Made by a program: the position numbers and the translations under genes. This document shows, piece after piece, positions 35,801-44,725 of a DNA stretch of 64,000 nucleotides. The DNA is from an uncultured Methanomicrobiales archaeon (GTDB lineage: Archaea; Halobacteriota; Methanomicrobia; Methanomicrobiales; Methanospirillaceae), in NCBI GenBank assembly GCA_903926075.1, contig CAIYHQ010000070.1, positions 1-64,000 on the forward strand, in the 5' to 3' direction. The notes under the pieces are model-generated. The model ran no database searches and was not told the DNA's origin. It worked only from the letters and a program-made list of their open reading frames with translations. The stretch's first letter is position 1. Each line of letters starts with the position of its first letter.

Positions 35801-37036
35801 CTAGTTCTTCTTTATTTTTGATGAAATCCATCTGCGTTTTTTATAGAGTACGATTGCGACAATAATAACTAATATTCCGGCTATAAGGGGAATAAACCCT
35901 GATATCCCTGTGTTACTCGTCCTGCCTATCCCTCCAAACGGTCCACCTGCTCCTCCCCTGGAACTTGTTCCTGTCGGCTGAACTTTTCCTGAACCTGAAC
36001 CCGCTAATGATCTAAGATTGAGGTCTATCACTTTTGAAAAGGAATTTCCGTCGTTATCCTTCCATTGAACGAGGAGTGGAACGTCCACGAGGTCTGGTGA
36101 AGAGAATGTTATCTCAAAACTTGAAAAGTCACCTGAAGAGAGAGACCCAATTGATTCTTCCCTTGATGGATCTACCGGACTTGCCGGGTTTTTTACTGTG
36201 ACAATAACTCCTTTTGCATCGTTAATTCCAGAATTGCTGATATCTCCGTTCAATTTGTAGTAGTCACCCATAGATGTGAGAGCAAGATTGTTCACAACGG
36301 GTATCACCCCAAGTTTATCTTCTCCGATAGGAAGGTCCAGGGAATAATCCATTGAGTGCTTATTGTCAACACCATTGTTGAATGTTATGTGAAAAGTCAG
36401 GTTGCTGCCAGTATTTGGAGTAACCGAAAAAGGAACATCTACCGATTTCATTGAATCAAGTTTTGACGCAAAAAATTGTTGTGGATTAACATCTATACCT
36501 TCACCTGATGGAATGATAAGGAGATTATCAACCTCGGAGTCTCTTGGGTTGACAACTGACAAACTGAGTGTGTCCTTTTTTGAAACAGCAAAATTATCTG
36601 GTTTTTGGGAAACACCTACCGTAATATCTGATGAATCCACCCGTACATTGAATGGGTAGTTCAGAGTGCCTGAATCCTTAATATCTGTGGAAAATATAGG
36701 GAAATAAACCCCGTTATTTCCCCCGGCTTTTACCTGAAAGACAAAAGACATCTTGCTGCCAGGATTAAGATAGATCATATTCTCATAGGAATTAGTATTG
36801 ATTAAGTGGATATCATTACTGGAAATTGTTGCATGAGACATAGCTACCGACTGGTTTCCGGTATTTTCAACATTCACGGTAACAATTCCGGTTTCATATG
36901 GATATAGTGTTCCAGGGTTTACGTCAACTGAAGTAACGTGAACCTGAGATGCAATGTCCTGGGAACTAATTGCCGCAACTGGTAATACTGTTACAATTGA
37001 CAGGACAATTAATAGGAGAAATAGCGTTGTTTTCAT
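35801..37036 (-). CDS. Membrane-anchored CARDB-like accessory protein of ABC operon
   Basis: 411 residues. Signal peptide 1-22 (MKTTLFLLLIVLSIVTVLPVAA); several Ig-like/CARDB beta domains with patterns such as GIVTVNVENTGNQSVAMS and ISNSGINDAKGVIVTVKNP; a Gly/Ser-rich linker; one membrane helix near 385-402 (FIPLIAGILVIIVAIVLY) with a basic tail. This is the COG1361-like class often placed before MacB-type transporters in methanogens, where it may act as an extracytoplasmic adaptor (inference). It is closely similar to the protein encoded head-to-head at 37.8 kb. Confidence 0.85.
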   Translation of the reverse strand: MKTTLFLLLIVLSIVTVLPVAAISSQDIASQVHVTSVDVNPGTLYPYETGIVTVNVENTGNQSVAMSHATISSNDIHLINTNSYENMIYLNPGSKMSFVFQVKAGGNNGVYFPIFSTDIKDSGTLNYPFNVRVDSSDITVGVSQKPDNFAVSKKDTLSLSVVNPRDSEVDNLLIIPSGEGIDVNPQQFFASKLDSMKSVDVPFSVTPNTGSNLTFHITFNNGVDNKHSMDYSLDLPIGEDKLGVIPVVNNLALTSMGDYYKLNGDISNSGINDAKGVIVTVKNPASPVDPSREESIGSLSSGDFSSFEITFSSPDLVDVPLLVQWKDNDGNSFSKVIDLNLRSLAGSGSGKVQPTGTSSRGGAGGPFGGIGRTSNTGISGFIPLIAGILVIIVAIVLYKKRRWISSKIKKN

Positions 37037-37274
37037 AATTTATCAGTTCTTTTCATCTATTCTGTTATTTCAAGATCAATTTCTACTTTTACTTTGTTAT
37101 AGATGTTGCCATGTAAAGTATATTTTACTTTTTATTGTTGCATCAGGAGAGTCCCCTCAAAGATGAAAATTTATGAATAAAGTTAAGAAAAGGAAGAACA
37201 GATTCATCTGCATATAAATACTAAATTTAAAACTAAGATAGATAAGTACAATTTATGGATAAGATCTAAAAATT

Positions 37275-37490
37275 ATGACAGGTAAACAGAATAACAGGAA
37301 CCGTATAAGCATCCGTCCCGGGCTTATTGTTGACATAGTTCAAAAGCAGGACCAGAGAAGTGGGAAACTTACCAGGGGGACCGTTAAGGATATATTGACA
37401 AATTCAGGTTACCACCCGTATGGGATAAAAGTACGACTTGATGATGGGAAGGTAGGAAGAGTTATCAAAATATCAGCAAATGAGGAGTAA
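37275..37490 (+). CDS. YwbE-family small protein
   Basis: 71 residues, full family length: ISIRPGLIVDIVQKQDQRSG, KLTRGTVKDILTNSGYHPYG, IKVRLDDGKVGRVIKI. This DUF2196/YwbE family has an unknown role; the basic beta-rich sequence could bind nucleic acid. It lies alone between the two inverted copies of the CARDB-ABC operon. Confidence 0.9.
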   Translation: MTGKQNNRNRISIRPGLIVDIVQKQDQRSGKLTRGTVKDILTNSGYHPYGIKVRLDDGKVGRVIKISANEE

Positions 37491-37684
37491 AATTGGGAAA
37501 TGTCCTAAACTAGCATACTTTCTAATCTGAAAAATCATATTATATTTGTGAACTGTGTATGGCTCGGTTAAAAATAATTAAACTGTTAAACCAACAAAAA
37601 TGAGAGTTGTAATATTGAGAAAACTCATTTTCCTGGCGATTGACTGAAGATGATTTGATCTCATATGACTCGCCCACCAGAAAC

Positions 37685-37693
37685 TTTTATAAA
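37685..37693 (+). promoter_or_regulatory. TATA-like box before second CARDB-like gene
   Basis: TTTTATAAA lies about 95 bases before ATG 37781. A further TTTATAAATAATATAAA-like stretch at 37711-37727 could serve instead. The remainder of the 290-base gap shows no coding remnant. Confidence 0.4.
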
Positions 37694-37780
37694 CATTTTT
37701 CATATCAATATTTATAAATAATATAAACCGATAAGGAATTTGAGAATAACCAGAATATTTAAAAAAAGAACTGATAAATC

Positions 37781-38974
37781 ATGCAAAAAATACTATTACT
37801 TCTATTAATTGTCCTATCAATTGTAACTGTATTACCGGTTACTGCATTAAGTTCCCTGGATATTGCATCTCAGGTTCACGTCACTTCAGTTGACGTAAAC
37901 CCTGGAACACTGTATCCATATGAAACCGGGATTGTTACCGTGAATGTTGAAAATACCGGCAAACAGTCTGTAGCTATGTCACATGCAACAATTTCCAGTA
38001 ATGATATCCAGTTAATCAATACTGATTCTTATGATAGCATGATCTATCTCAATCCCGGGAGTAAGATCTCCTTTGTCTTTCAAATAAAAGCCGGAGGAAA
38101 TGATGGCGTTTACTTCCCTATATTTTCCACAGATATTAAGGATTCAGGCACTCTCTACTACCCTTTCAATGTACGGGTGGATTCATCAGATATTAAGGTA
38201 GGTATTTCCCAAAAACCTGATAATTTTGCAGTTTCAAAAAAGGACACACTTAGCCTATCTGTTGTCAACCCAAGAGGCTACCAGGTTGATAATCTCCTTA
38301 TCATTCCATCAGGTGAAGGAATAGATGTGAATCCACAACAATTTTTTGCTTCAAAACTGGACTCAATGGACTCTGTTGATGTCCCTTTTTCGGTCACTCC
38401 AAATAGCGGAAATAACCTGACATTTCATATAACATACAACAATGGAATTGACAACAAACATTCAATAGATTTTCCAGTGAGTCTCTTAATTGGCGCTGAT
38501 AAACTTGGAGTGATACCTGTTGTGAACAATCTTGCTCTCACATCTATGGGTGATTACTACAAATTGAACGGAGATATCAGCAATTCAGGAATTAATGATG
38601 CAAAAGGAGTTATCGTTACAGTTAAGGCCCCGGCTCTTGCAGTTGACCCGTCAAGAGAGGAGTCAATTGGTTCTCTCTCATCAGGTGACTTTTCAAGTTT
38701 TGAAATAACATTCTCGTCGGCGGACCTCTCGGACGTTCCACTTCTCGCTCAATGGAAGGATAACGATGGTAATTCCTTTTCAAAAGTAATAGACCTTAAT
38801 CTTCGATCACTTTTGAGTTCAAGTTCAGGAAAACTTCAGTCAACTGGGACTTCGCGAGGAAATAATGGAATAGCGGGATTTGTTCCAATTATAGCCGGTG
38901 TATTAGTCATTATTATTGTAATTGTACTCTATAAAAAACGCAGATGGATATCATCAAAGATAAAGAAGAATTAG
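37781..38974 (+). CDS. CARDB-like membrane-anchored protein, second copy
   Basis: 397 residues. Paralogue of the protein at 35.8-37.0 kb with long identical runs (IASQVHVTSVDVNPGTLYPY; DNFAVSKKDTLSLSVVNPR; GVIPVVNNLALTSMGDYYKL). Signal peptide 1-22, beta domains, and a C-terminal helix with KKRRWISSKIKKN tail. The linker before the helix is shorter by about 14 residues. The two copies are head-to-head. The ATPase and permease genes that should follow this copy are reduced to fragments, so it may be an orphan or may work with the transporter of the other copy. Confidence 0.87.
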   Translation: MQKILLLLLIVLSIVTVLPVTALSSLDIASQVHVTSVDVNPGTLYPYETGIVTVNVENTGKQSVAMSHATISSNDIQLINTDSYDSMIYLNPGSKISFVFQIKAGGNDGVYFPIFSTDIKDSGTLYYPFNVRVDSSDIKVGISQKPDNFAVSKKDTLSLSVVNPRGYQVDNLLIIPSGEGIDVNPQQFFASKLDSMDSVDVPFSVTPNSGNNLTFHITYNNGIDNKHSIDFPVSLLIGADKLGVIPVVNNLALTSMGDYYKLNGDISNSGINDAKGVIVTVKAPALAVDPSREESIGSLSSGDFSSFEITFSSADLSDVPLLAQWKDNDGNSFSKVIDLNLRSLLSSSSGKLQSTGTSRGNNGIAGFVPIIAGVLVIIIVIVLYKKRRWISSKIKKN

Positions 38975-39002
38975 GTGATGGGTAAGGGAGAAAACTCCTA
39001 TA

Positions 39003-39489
39003 ATGGAGCTCATCAATGTCACAAACGTTTACAAGCTAGAATCCGGAGATGTTGTTGCTATAGGAATGCTTGGAACAAATCTTGCACTAATGGTAAAAGG
39101 CCAGCTCTCATCAAGTGCAAATGTTCTCGTTGTTACAACAGATGTCTCAAAGATAAGTGGAAATGGTAAAAACACTACGTTGAAATCAACGGTTTCAGAG
39201 AATCAGGTCAGGCAGATAATGTAGTTTGTAGGGATCAACCGATTCATCCCATTACACTGGACCCAGACAAATATAAAGATAGGAGCCGATGATGTCCATA
39301 AATGACAGGATTCAGGAGATCGGCATTCTTCGGAGTATTGGGACAGAAAGAGCAGAGATAAGGCGAATGTTCGTCTATGAAGCTATTATCCTTGGCATTA
39401 TTGGAGCCGGGCTGGATGGTTTTATGAGTCTTATTATCGGATACACGGTTTTTTTATTTTTACCAAAGGCTGAGAAATTTTGGAGATGA
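39003..39489 (+). pseudogene. Decayed ATPase-permease fusion, remnant of second ABC operon
   Basis: ATG 39003 opens the N-terminal 20 codons of the LolD-like ATPase (MELINVTNVYKLESGDVVA). The frame then jumps directly into the permease at GMLGTNLALMVKGQLSS. An in-frame TAG at 39222-39224 stands where the intact gene has CAG. Permease sequence continues (INRFIPLHWTQTNIKIGADD) to a second junction near 39290. After that the FtsX-type segment MMSINDRIQEIGILRSIGTE resumes in another frame. A third junction near 39450 ends it at LFLPKAEKFWR. The first joint is at GTTGTTGC, a short sequence shared by both parents. No function is expected. Confidence 0.85.
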
Positions 39490-40161
39490 GAAATCAACAA
39501 GATACACAAAAACAAGGGTTTTCAACTGTAAATGTCCCTAAAATTTTTGCTCTAACTTTGATACCATTATTTCTAGGAACTATTCCTGTTTTCATCGCTA
39601 CAATTGCTCTTAGAGTATATATTAAAAGTGGAACGATTAATCAACTGTTGATAGGTTCAGGTATATTCCTGTTTGGCCTAGGTTCGACAATTTCAGGTTG
39701 GATAAAGCATCTTTCTGGTGGTCCGAACCTGTCGATTACCATCCATAGAACCTGTGCATGTATTAGTTCGATAGTTATTCTCATAGGAGCTGTTTTAAGT
39801 TTTTTTTATCTGGTTCCTGGAAGGGATATAGGCAATATCAGAAAATGAATCTCCATATATGGAGTGATTTGTGGATTTGTGGCTCTCTTTAGTCTGGCTA
39901 CCATTCTCGGACTGGTTCCACCTTTCTTTATTTCATCTTTCGGGCCTACGTTCATAAGACAGATTATAGTAGAAAACGCCTGTATGTTTTTTACAACTTG
40001 CAACATGTAAACATCGTATTCAACCAATTGAAATTATTTGTAAACAAAAAGATGGAACAATATTTTCCGTTGAAGTTTCAGTTTCACGACTTCTACAGGG
40101 AAGAAAATGGATATATGCTGGTATTCTGCGTGATCATATTGATCAACAAACGGCAGAGTGA
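39486..40161 (+). pseudogene. Broken membrane sensor kinase: sensor domain plus PAS fragment
   Basis: From ATG 39486 the frame encodes membrane helices with ISGWIKHLSGGPNLSITIHR and then an in-frame TGA at 39846-39848. The same frame continues as sensible membrane sequence (ISIYGVICGFVALFSLATIL, GLVPPFFISSFGPTFIRQII) to TAA 40008. A different frame then gives the end of a PAS domain: PIEIICKQKDGTIFSVEVSV, then SRLLQGRKWIYAGILRDH, stopping at 40161. This is the usual make-up of a methanogen sensor kinase, with the kinase part gone. Stop codon, frameshift and truncation make it non-functional. Confidence 0.7.
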
Positions 40162-40257
40162 GAACTCAGCCAGGCAATTTTGTAAAATTTATTGTTGTGC
40201 TACCTGTGAGGGTTCGCAAAGTGAGTTCAATGAGTCTCAAGGTAGGTTTTACAATAC

Positions 40258-40670
40258 TCACATTCGCTCAGACAAGGCATAGACTGCATAGTGTGGGCCA
40301 TATTTGCCCTTTACTTCAATTGTTTTCAACTCAAGGATAGTAAAATACCTGGAAAATAATTCCCGAATTCCAGACTCTGATGAAAAGTAGAGAGTAGTCC
40401 CTATCTTAGTTTTACGGTATTATTTCATGAAGGTCTCCGAGTAGATCTGCCACTATAAACCTGCATATGACTCCACGTTCTTTTGCCTTTTCTTCTGCTA
40501 TTTTTATTGCGGTAGGTGAACTGTCAACACCAGTTACGCGAAACCCGAGACCTGCCAGATATATTGCATAGTTACCCGCACCACAACCGAGGTCAATTGT
40601 TCTGCATGGCCTGACTTTGCCTTCCTTTATAAGATCAACAAGAGAGTCAGGAGGTGTGTCAATGTTCCAG
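40258..40670 (-). pseudogene. SAM-dependent methyltransferase, internally deleted
   Basis: Minus strand: PWNIDTPPDSLVDLIKEGK, then motif I TIDLGCGAGNYAIYLAGLG followed by VTGVDSSPTAIKIAEEKAKE and CRFIVADLLGDLHEI, then a stop near 40415. The C-terminal end of the same class resumes in another frame (TTLYFSSESGIRELFSRYFT, ending GPHYAVYALSERM, stop 40258). Some 70 residues between them are missing. The start is also lost: the upstream edge is joined to a HicB fragment. The family is class I methyltransferases of the TehB/UbiE type. Confidence 0.8.
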
Positions 40671-40734
40671 GGACAGAAGCATAGTAGCCATTTTCATCCT
40701 TTTCGATTATTACAGAAAATTTTAAAAAATTCAT
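40667..40734 (-). pseudogene. HicB-type antitoxin N-terminal remnant
   Basis: ATG 40734 begins MNFLKFSVIIEKDENGYYAS followed by VPG, the unmistakable opening of HicB antitoxins, which usually continue to LPGC.... After 22 codons the sequence runs into the methyltransferase relic. Its ATG overlaps the stop of the cheW-like gene (ATGA). No HicA toxin is seen nearby. A deletion fusing two unrelated genes is the simple reading. Confidence 0.7.
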
Positions 40735-41270
40735 TTCACTCTTGGAATATCATAAGGAGAAAATAACCTGATGAACCTGACCTCAGTCTGACCTTCTTCC
40801 CAGTTGATGATATCATTGACCATCCGTGTAACATTCAGATATAGGATATGTGTATCTGTAAACCCCTGAAACTCTTTACGGCTCTCCAGGCGCTCGAGAA
40901 AAATTGTCCCATTAAGATATTCATTTGCAATTAATGCTTCTTTACGCTCCTGTGCCCATTTTATATCACTGTCTGTCACGTCATAAATGCCAATTATCCG
41001 GTCAACAATTATCCCATATGTCTCCCTGTTCGTGAGATTTGGGTCAATGAGAAGTACGCGTACATTCCTTTCATCGGATAAACCCCGGTCTTTAAGAAGG
41101 AAACGTGTATCCACCAATGTTACAGTGAAATCTCGAAGCCGCATAATACCCGTAATAAACCTGGAGGCATTTGGTAATGGCGTCGTATGTGCCTTTCTGA
41201 CTACTTCACGTATCGAATTGACATCTGCTGCATAGATGCCTTTACCCAGCATAAAAAACAGGAGTTTCAT
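40731..41270 (-). CDS. CheW-type adaptor protein (third copy)
   Basis: About 179 residues from ATG 41270 (a TTG at 41282 is also in frame). A CheW fold: LLFFMLGKGIYAADVNSIREVV, PNASRFITGIMRLRDFTVTLVDTRFLL, RVLLIDPNLTNRETYGIIVDRIIGIYDV. It is not beside a receptor. Instead it lies 52 bases downstream of an ABC-2 exporter gene on the same strand. It could serve the receptors at 26-31 kb or another array. Confidence 0.85.
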   Translation of the reverse strand: MKLLFFMLGKGIYAADVNSIREVVRKAHTTPLPNASRFITGIMRLRDFTVTLVDTRFLLKDRGLSDERNVRVLLIDPNLTNRETYGIIVDRIIGIYDVTDSDIKWAQERKEALIANEYLNGTIFLERLESRKEFQGFTDTHILYLNVTRMVNDIINWEEGQTEVRFIRLFSPYDIPRVK

Positions 41271-41321
41271 TATATTTGTCAAAAAGAGACTTGGGGATTA
41301 TACATATTAATAGTGACTGTC

Positions 41322-42104
41322 TCACACAATAAGCCGGCGGTGCATCCGCTTTATTGCATATATTGCAGAGATAGACGAGAAAAAAATAACAAACAGGACT
41401 GAAAATAGAAAAAAACCTCCTGGCGCAATTCCTGATAAAGAACGCATCATTTCGACCGAATGGGTAAGAGGCATGATCATTGCAACACCAAGGGCAACGT
41501 GAGGGAGGACTGAAAGTGGAAAAACGGTCCCTGCAAATAGGAGCATTGGTGTGATAAACAGGAAAGCCGGGTAATTCAGTGTGTCAATCGAAGGTGAAAT
41601 GGCAGTGAAACACATCCCGATTGCGGCAAAAAGAAAACCAGAAATCAATATTGCAGGAATAAGAAGGAAGATAAGATTAACTTCCAATAAACCTGCAATG
41701 ATTAGGACAAGGGAGACAGCACAGCCATAAAGTACTCCTTTTGTTGTTCCCCATAATATTTCACCTAAAATTACCTCATCGATTCCGACCGGGGTTGCAA
41801 TTATAGCATCAAAGACCTTTTGGTAGTACATCCTGACAAAAGAAGCATAAGTGCATTCGAAAAAAGAAGCGTTCATAACTGATATTGCTACTAGACCCGG
41901 AGCAATGAAACGTGCATATGACACACCCTCTATAGCATTGATAAAAGAACCTACCCCAAATCCCAGAGCAAGAAGATAAAGTATCGGTTCAATAAAAGGC
42001 GGGAGAAAGTTGACTTTCCAGGTCTTCATAAAGACGCGAAAATTTCGCTCCCAGACGTCTTTTGTCCTTAATAATGATCCTGATATTTCTGAAAACGTAA
42101 TCAT
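41322..42104 (-). CDS. ABC-2 type transporter permease
   Basis: 260 residues with six membrane helices and the ABC-2 family pattern FIAPGLVAISVMNASFFECTYASFVRM, then ATPVGIDEVILGEILWGTTKG. Similar to NodJ/daunorubicin-type exporters. Shares one base with the stop of the ATPase gene upstream, so translation is coupled. The cargo is not predictable; lipids, polysaccharides or drugs are moved by relatives. Confidence 0.92.
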   Translation of the reverse strand: MITFSEISGSLLRTKDVWERNFRVFMKTWKVNFLPPFIEPILYLLALGFGVGSFINAIEGVSYARFIAPGLVAISVMNASFFECTYASFVRMYYQKVFDAIIATPVGIDEVILGEILWGTTKGVLYGCAVSLVLIIAGLLEVNLIFLLIPAILISGFLFAAIGMCFTAISPSIDTLNYPAFLFITPMLLFAGTVFPLSVLPHVALGVAMIMPLTHSVEMMRSLSGIAPGGFFLFSVLFVIFFSSISAIYAIKRMHRRLIV

Positions 42105-43051
42105 CAGTCGCGAAGGCTCCTTCCAGTTATTACTAAAAATACATCTTCAAGGGTTGCCTTTCTTGATATGATGTCTGTGACTCCTTCGTTCATGAATATT
42201 TTCATGACCGGTTGTGGGTTTCGCGTGAAGTGATATAGTTCACTACCCATCGGTGTAAATGGCAGGGAGTTTGCCTTGAGAATTTCATGCTCTCTCTCAC
42301 TGTTATCAAGTATTACAACATATTCGCCCGCATAATTCTCTATTACATCACGTGGTTTACCTTGTGCAAGAATGTGACCATTATCAATGATTAAAAGCCG
42401 GTCACACAGACGTTCAGCCTCTTCCAGGTAATGTGTCGTAAGAAGGACTGTATTCCCTTCGTCACGGAATTTCCGAACGTGATCCCAGATAAAATGACGT
42501 GCCTGCGGGTCAAGCCCGGTGGTAGGTTCATCAAGTATCAGGAGAGAGGGGTCGTTTACGAGAGCCCTTGCAAGAACAAGCCTCCGTTTCATACCCCCTG
42601 AAATCGCATCTATTGAAGAGTTACGTTTATCCGTAAGTTCTATCATTTTAAGGAGTGATTCAGCTTTCTCTTCAGCTATCCTTCCTTTTATGCCAAAAAA
42701 ACGTGCATACTGGATAAGGTTTTCGTAAACGCTCAGTTCAGGGTCAAGGTTATTTTCCTGCGGGACTATTCCAAGTAAGCGCTTGATAGAAATGTGTGAT
42801 TTATCAGGGTCGAGGCCGAAAACAGTAAGATCTCCGCCAGTCCTTGGAGATATGCACTGTACCATTCTTAGAAAACTAGTCTTTCCAGCACCATTTGGCC
42901 CTAAAAGTCCGAATACCTCTCCTTTGTTGATATCGAAAGTGAGATTGTCTACTGCAGTACAGTCGCCAAATTTTTTTAAAAGGTTATTTACACTGATTAT
43001 AACGTTATTTTCAATGAAATTTTCTTCATTGGGTGTATTATTTTTTTTCAT
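42104..43051 (-). CDS. ABC-2 type transporter ATPase
   Basis: 315 residues. Walker A LLGPNGAGKTSFLRMVQ, Q-loop IVPQENNLDPELSVYENL, signature ISGGMKRRLVLARAL, Walker B LLILDEPTTGLDPQARH, switch His in LTTHYLEEAE. A C-terminal extension of about 80 residues is typical of the DrrA/NodI group. The N-terminus has a short Asn/Glu-rich tail. First gene of the exporter operon. Confidence 0.94.
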   Translation of the reverse strand: MKKNNTPNEENFIENNVIISVNNLLKKFGDCTAVDNLTFDINKGEVFGLLGPNGAGKTSFLRMVQCISPRTGGDLTVFGLDPDKSHISIKRLLGIVPQENNLDPELSVYENLIQYARFFGIKGRIAEEKAESLLKMIELTDKRNSSIDAISGGMKRRLVLARALVNDPSLLILDEPTTGLDPQARHFIWDHVRKFRDEGNTVLLTTHYLEEAERLCDRLLIIDNGHILAQGKPRDVIENYAGEYVVILDNSEREHEILKANSLPFTPMGSELYHFTRNPQPVMKIFMNEGVTDIISRKATLEDVFLVITGRSLRD

Positions 43052-43116
43052 TAATGTTTACACACTCTTCAGCAATTCCTATGTTTTATTGAGAGTGAGT
43101 GAAATAACCTTTGATT

Positions 43117-43362
43117 GTGTTTGTCTGCGAGGACGATGGAGTTGATATACCATTTGAAGAGAAGGAAAATATCCTTTAACGGGAATTTGGGAAAAACAGA
43201 GGTTTTTGACGGGCTCTTGCACGAGAAATCCTCGATATTACAGGTATCACTATAGAAGAGACGGGTGTTCCTGGTATGGGTGCACGGTTTGAAATAGTTG
43301 TACCACAAAGGGACTATCGGATTAATAATGACAAGGAAAAAAAGGTAGGAATCCTTGACTAA
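43117..43362 (+). pseudogene. Histidine kinase C-terminal fragment with two stops
   Basis: A single frame reads VCEDDGVDIPFEEKENIL-stop-REFGKNRGF-stop-RALAREILDITGITIEETGV followed by PGMGARFEIVVPQRDYRINN, ending in TAA at 43360-43362. It is the ATP-binding end of a kinase closely like the next gene (KEILAITGMTIQETGVPGKG). Two in-frame stops (TAA, TGA) and the missing upstream part make it dead. It overlaps the TTG start of that gene by eight bases, suggesting a tandem duplication of which only the tail remains. Confidence 0.85.
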
Positions 43363-44725
43363 ATATTACAAATCACGAATCTGGCATGAGAAATGGTTCC
43401 CTCTTGTTCTAATTATTATTCTTACGATAGCTATTTTTATTATAAGTATCATTTCCCTTATCTCCGGATGGCAGACAATATTCCAGAACCTGTTCTATTT
43501 CCCGATAATTTTGTCATGTGTATATTATTTAAGGAAGGGTTTTTTCTTTTCCGTTCTGCTTGCATTCGGATATTTTATTCTTATGGTTCTCTTCTCAAAA
43601 GACCCTGTAGTACTGGAAGGAGCCTTTATCAGGGTTTTAATTTTTATCCTTGTTGCAGGCGTTATAACCTATCTGTCCATTATCCGGATTCGTGCTGAAG
43701 ATGCTTTGAAGCGAAGTGAAGAGTTCAACAGAGGTCTTGTCGAAAATATGCCAAACCTGGTGATGGTTTTTGACCAGGACCAACAAGTCCAGTATGTAAA
43801 TCCGGCAGCAACGGCTGCCCTGGGATACTCATCTGAAGAGATGGTCGGGACAGATATCATGCGGTACGTAATACCGGATCACGATGTACGGATTGAGGCA
43901 GTAAATAAAGAGTGTTTCCTTTCAGGAAGCGGAGAATCCACGGAAATCATACTTCTGACAAAAAAAATGGAAAATTTGACAGTAATCTTAAAATGTGCTC
44001 TCCTGCAATTTCAAAACCAACAGGCGATTCTCATGCTTCTTGCGGATATTTCTGATCGAAAGCGGGCTGAATTGGCTTTACTTCAGGCAAATAAAAAACT
44101 CAATTTACTCTCAAGCATTACACGGCATGATATAATGAATAAAGTAGTTACTATCCAGGGCTTCATGCGGTTTGCACGAAAAGCGAAAGATATTAAGGAT
44201 ATTGAACCATTTCTCGATAAAATATCTGATTCTGCAAAGGCTATAGAACGCCAGATAGCTTTTTCAAAGGACTATCAGAACCTGGGTTTAACCTCGCCAA
44301 AATGGCTTAACATATCAAATATCGTTATTTTAGCCAGTAACCCTGCTATTCATATTACTGATGAAACCGGAAATCTCCTGATATTTGCAGATCCTCTTTT
44401 TGAAAAGGTTTTATATAACCTTGTTGATAACACAATTCGTCATGGAGTAACTGCTACAGACGTTAATATATCTGTTATCGCTGAACAGGATAACATCCGG
44501 ATTGTCTGGACTGATAATGGAGTAGGTGTCCCAGCTGATACGAAAAAGATGATTTTCGAGAAGGGATTTGGTAAGAATACCGGCCTGGGCCTGTTTCTAA
44601 TTAAGGAAATTCTTGCAATTACAGGCATGACTATACAGGAGACAGGTGTTCCAGGGAAGGGTGCACGGTTCGAAATAACGGTACCAAAGGGGCATTATCG
44701 GATAGTAAATGATAATGGAGAGTAA
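43355..44725 (+). CDS. Membrane PAS histidine kinase
   Basis: 456 residues from TTG 43355 (no suitable ATG before the membrane part). Membrane helices about 14-112; PAS about 125-235 (MVFDQDQQVQYVNPAATAALGY); H-box LSSITRHDIMNKVVTIQGF near 260 with the phospho-His; N-box EKVLYNLVDNTIRHG; D-box WTDNGVGVP; G-box GKNTGLGLFLIKEIL and GKGARFEI. A complete kinase of the methanogen TRHD subgroup. The following receiver-kinase gene starts immediately after its stop (TAA then TTG), so the two are co-translated and likely act together. Confidence 0.9.
   Translation: MTKYYKSRIWHEKWFPLVLIIILTIAIFIISIISLISGWQTIFQNLFYFPIILSCVYYLRKGFFFSVLLAFGYFILMVLFSKDPVVLEGAFIRVLIFILVAGVITYLSIIRIRAEDALKRSEEFNRGLVENMPNLVMVFDQDQQVQYVNPAATAALGYSSEEMVGTDIMRYVIPDHDVRIEAVNKECFLSGSGESTEIILLTKKMENLTVILKCALLQFQNQQAILMLLADISDRKRAELALLQANKKLNLLSSITRHDIMNKVVTIQGFMRFARKAKDIKDIEPFLDKISDSAKAIERQIAFSKDYQNLGLTSPKWLNISNIVILASNPAIHITDETGNLLIFADPLFEKVLYNLVDNTIRHGVTATDVNISVIAEQDNIRIVWTDNGVGVPADTKKMIFEKGFGKNTGLGLFLIKEILAITGMTIQETGVPGKGARFEITVPKGHYRIVNDNGE

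Noticed and set aside
40158-40340. Small plus-strand frame after the PAS fragment
   Set aside because: It lies opposite the methyltransferase relic; the FVKFIVVLPV stretch only faintly resembles a kinase end and is too weak to call.
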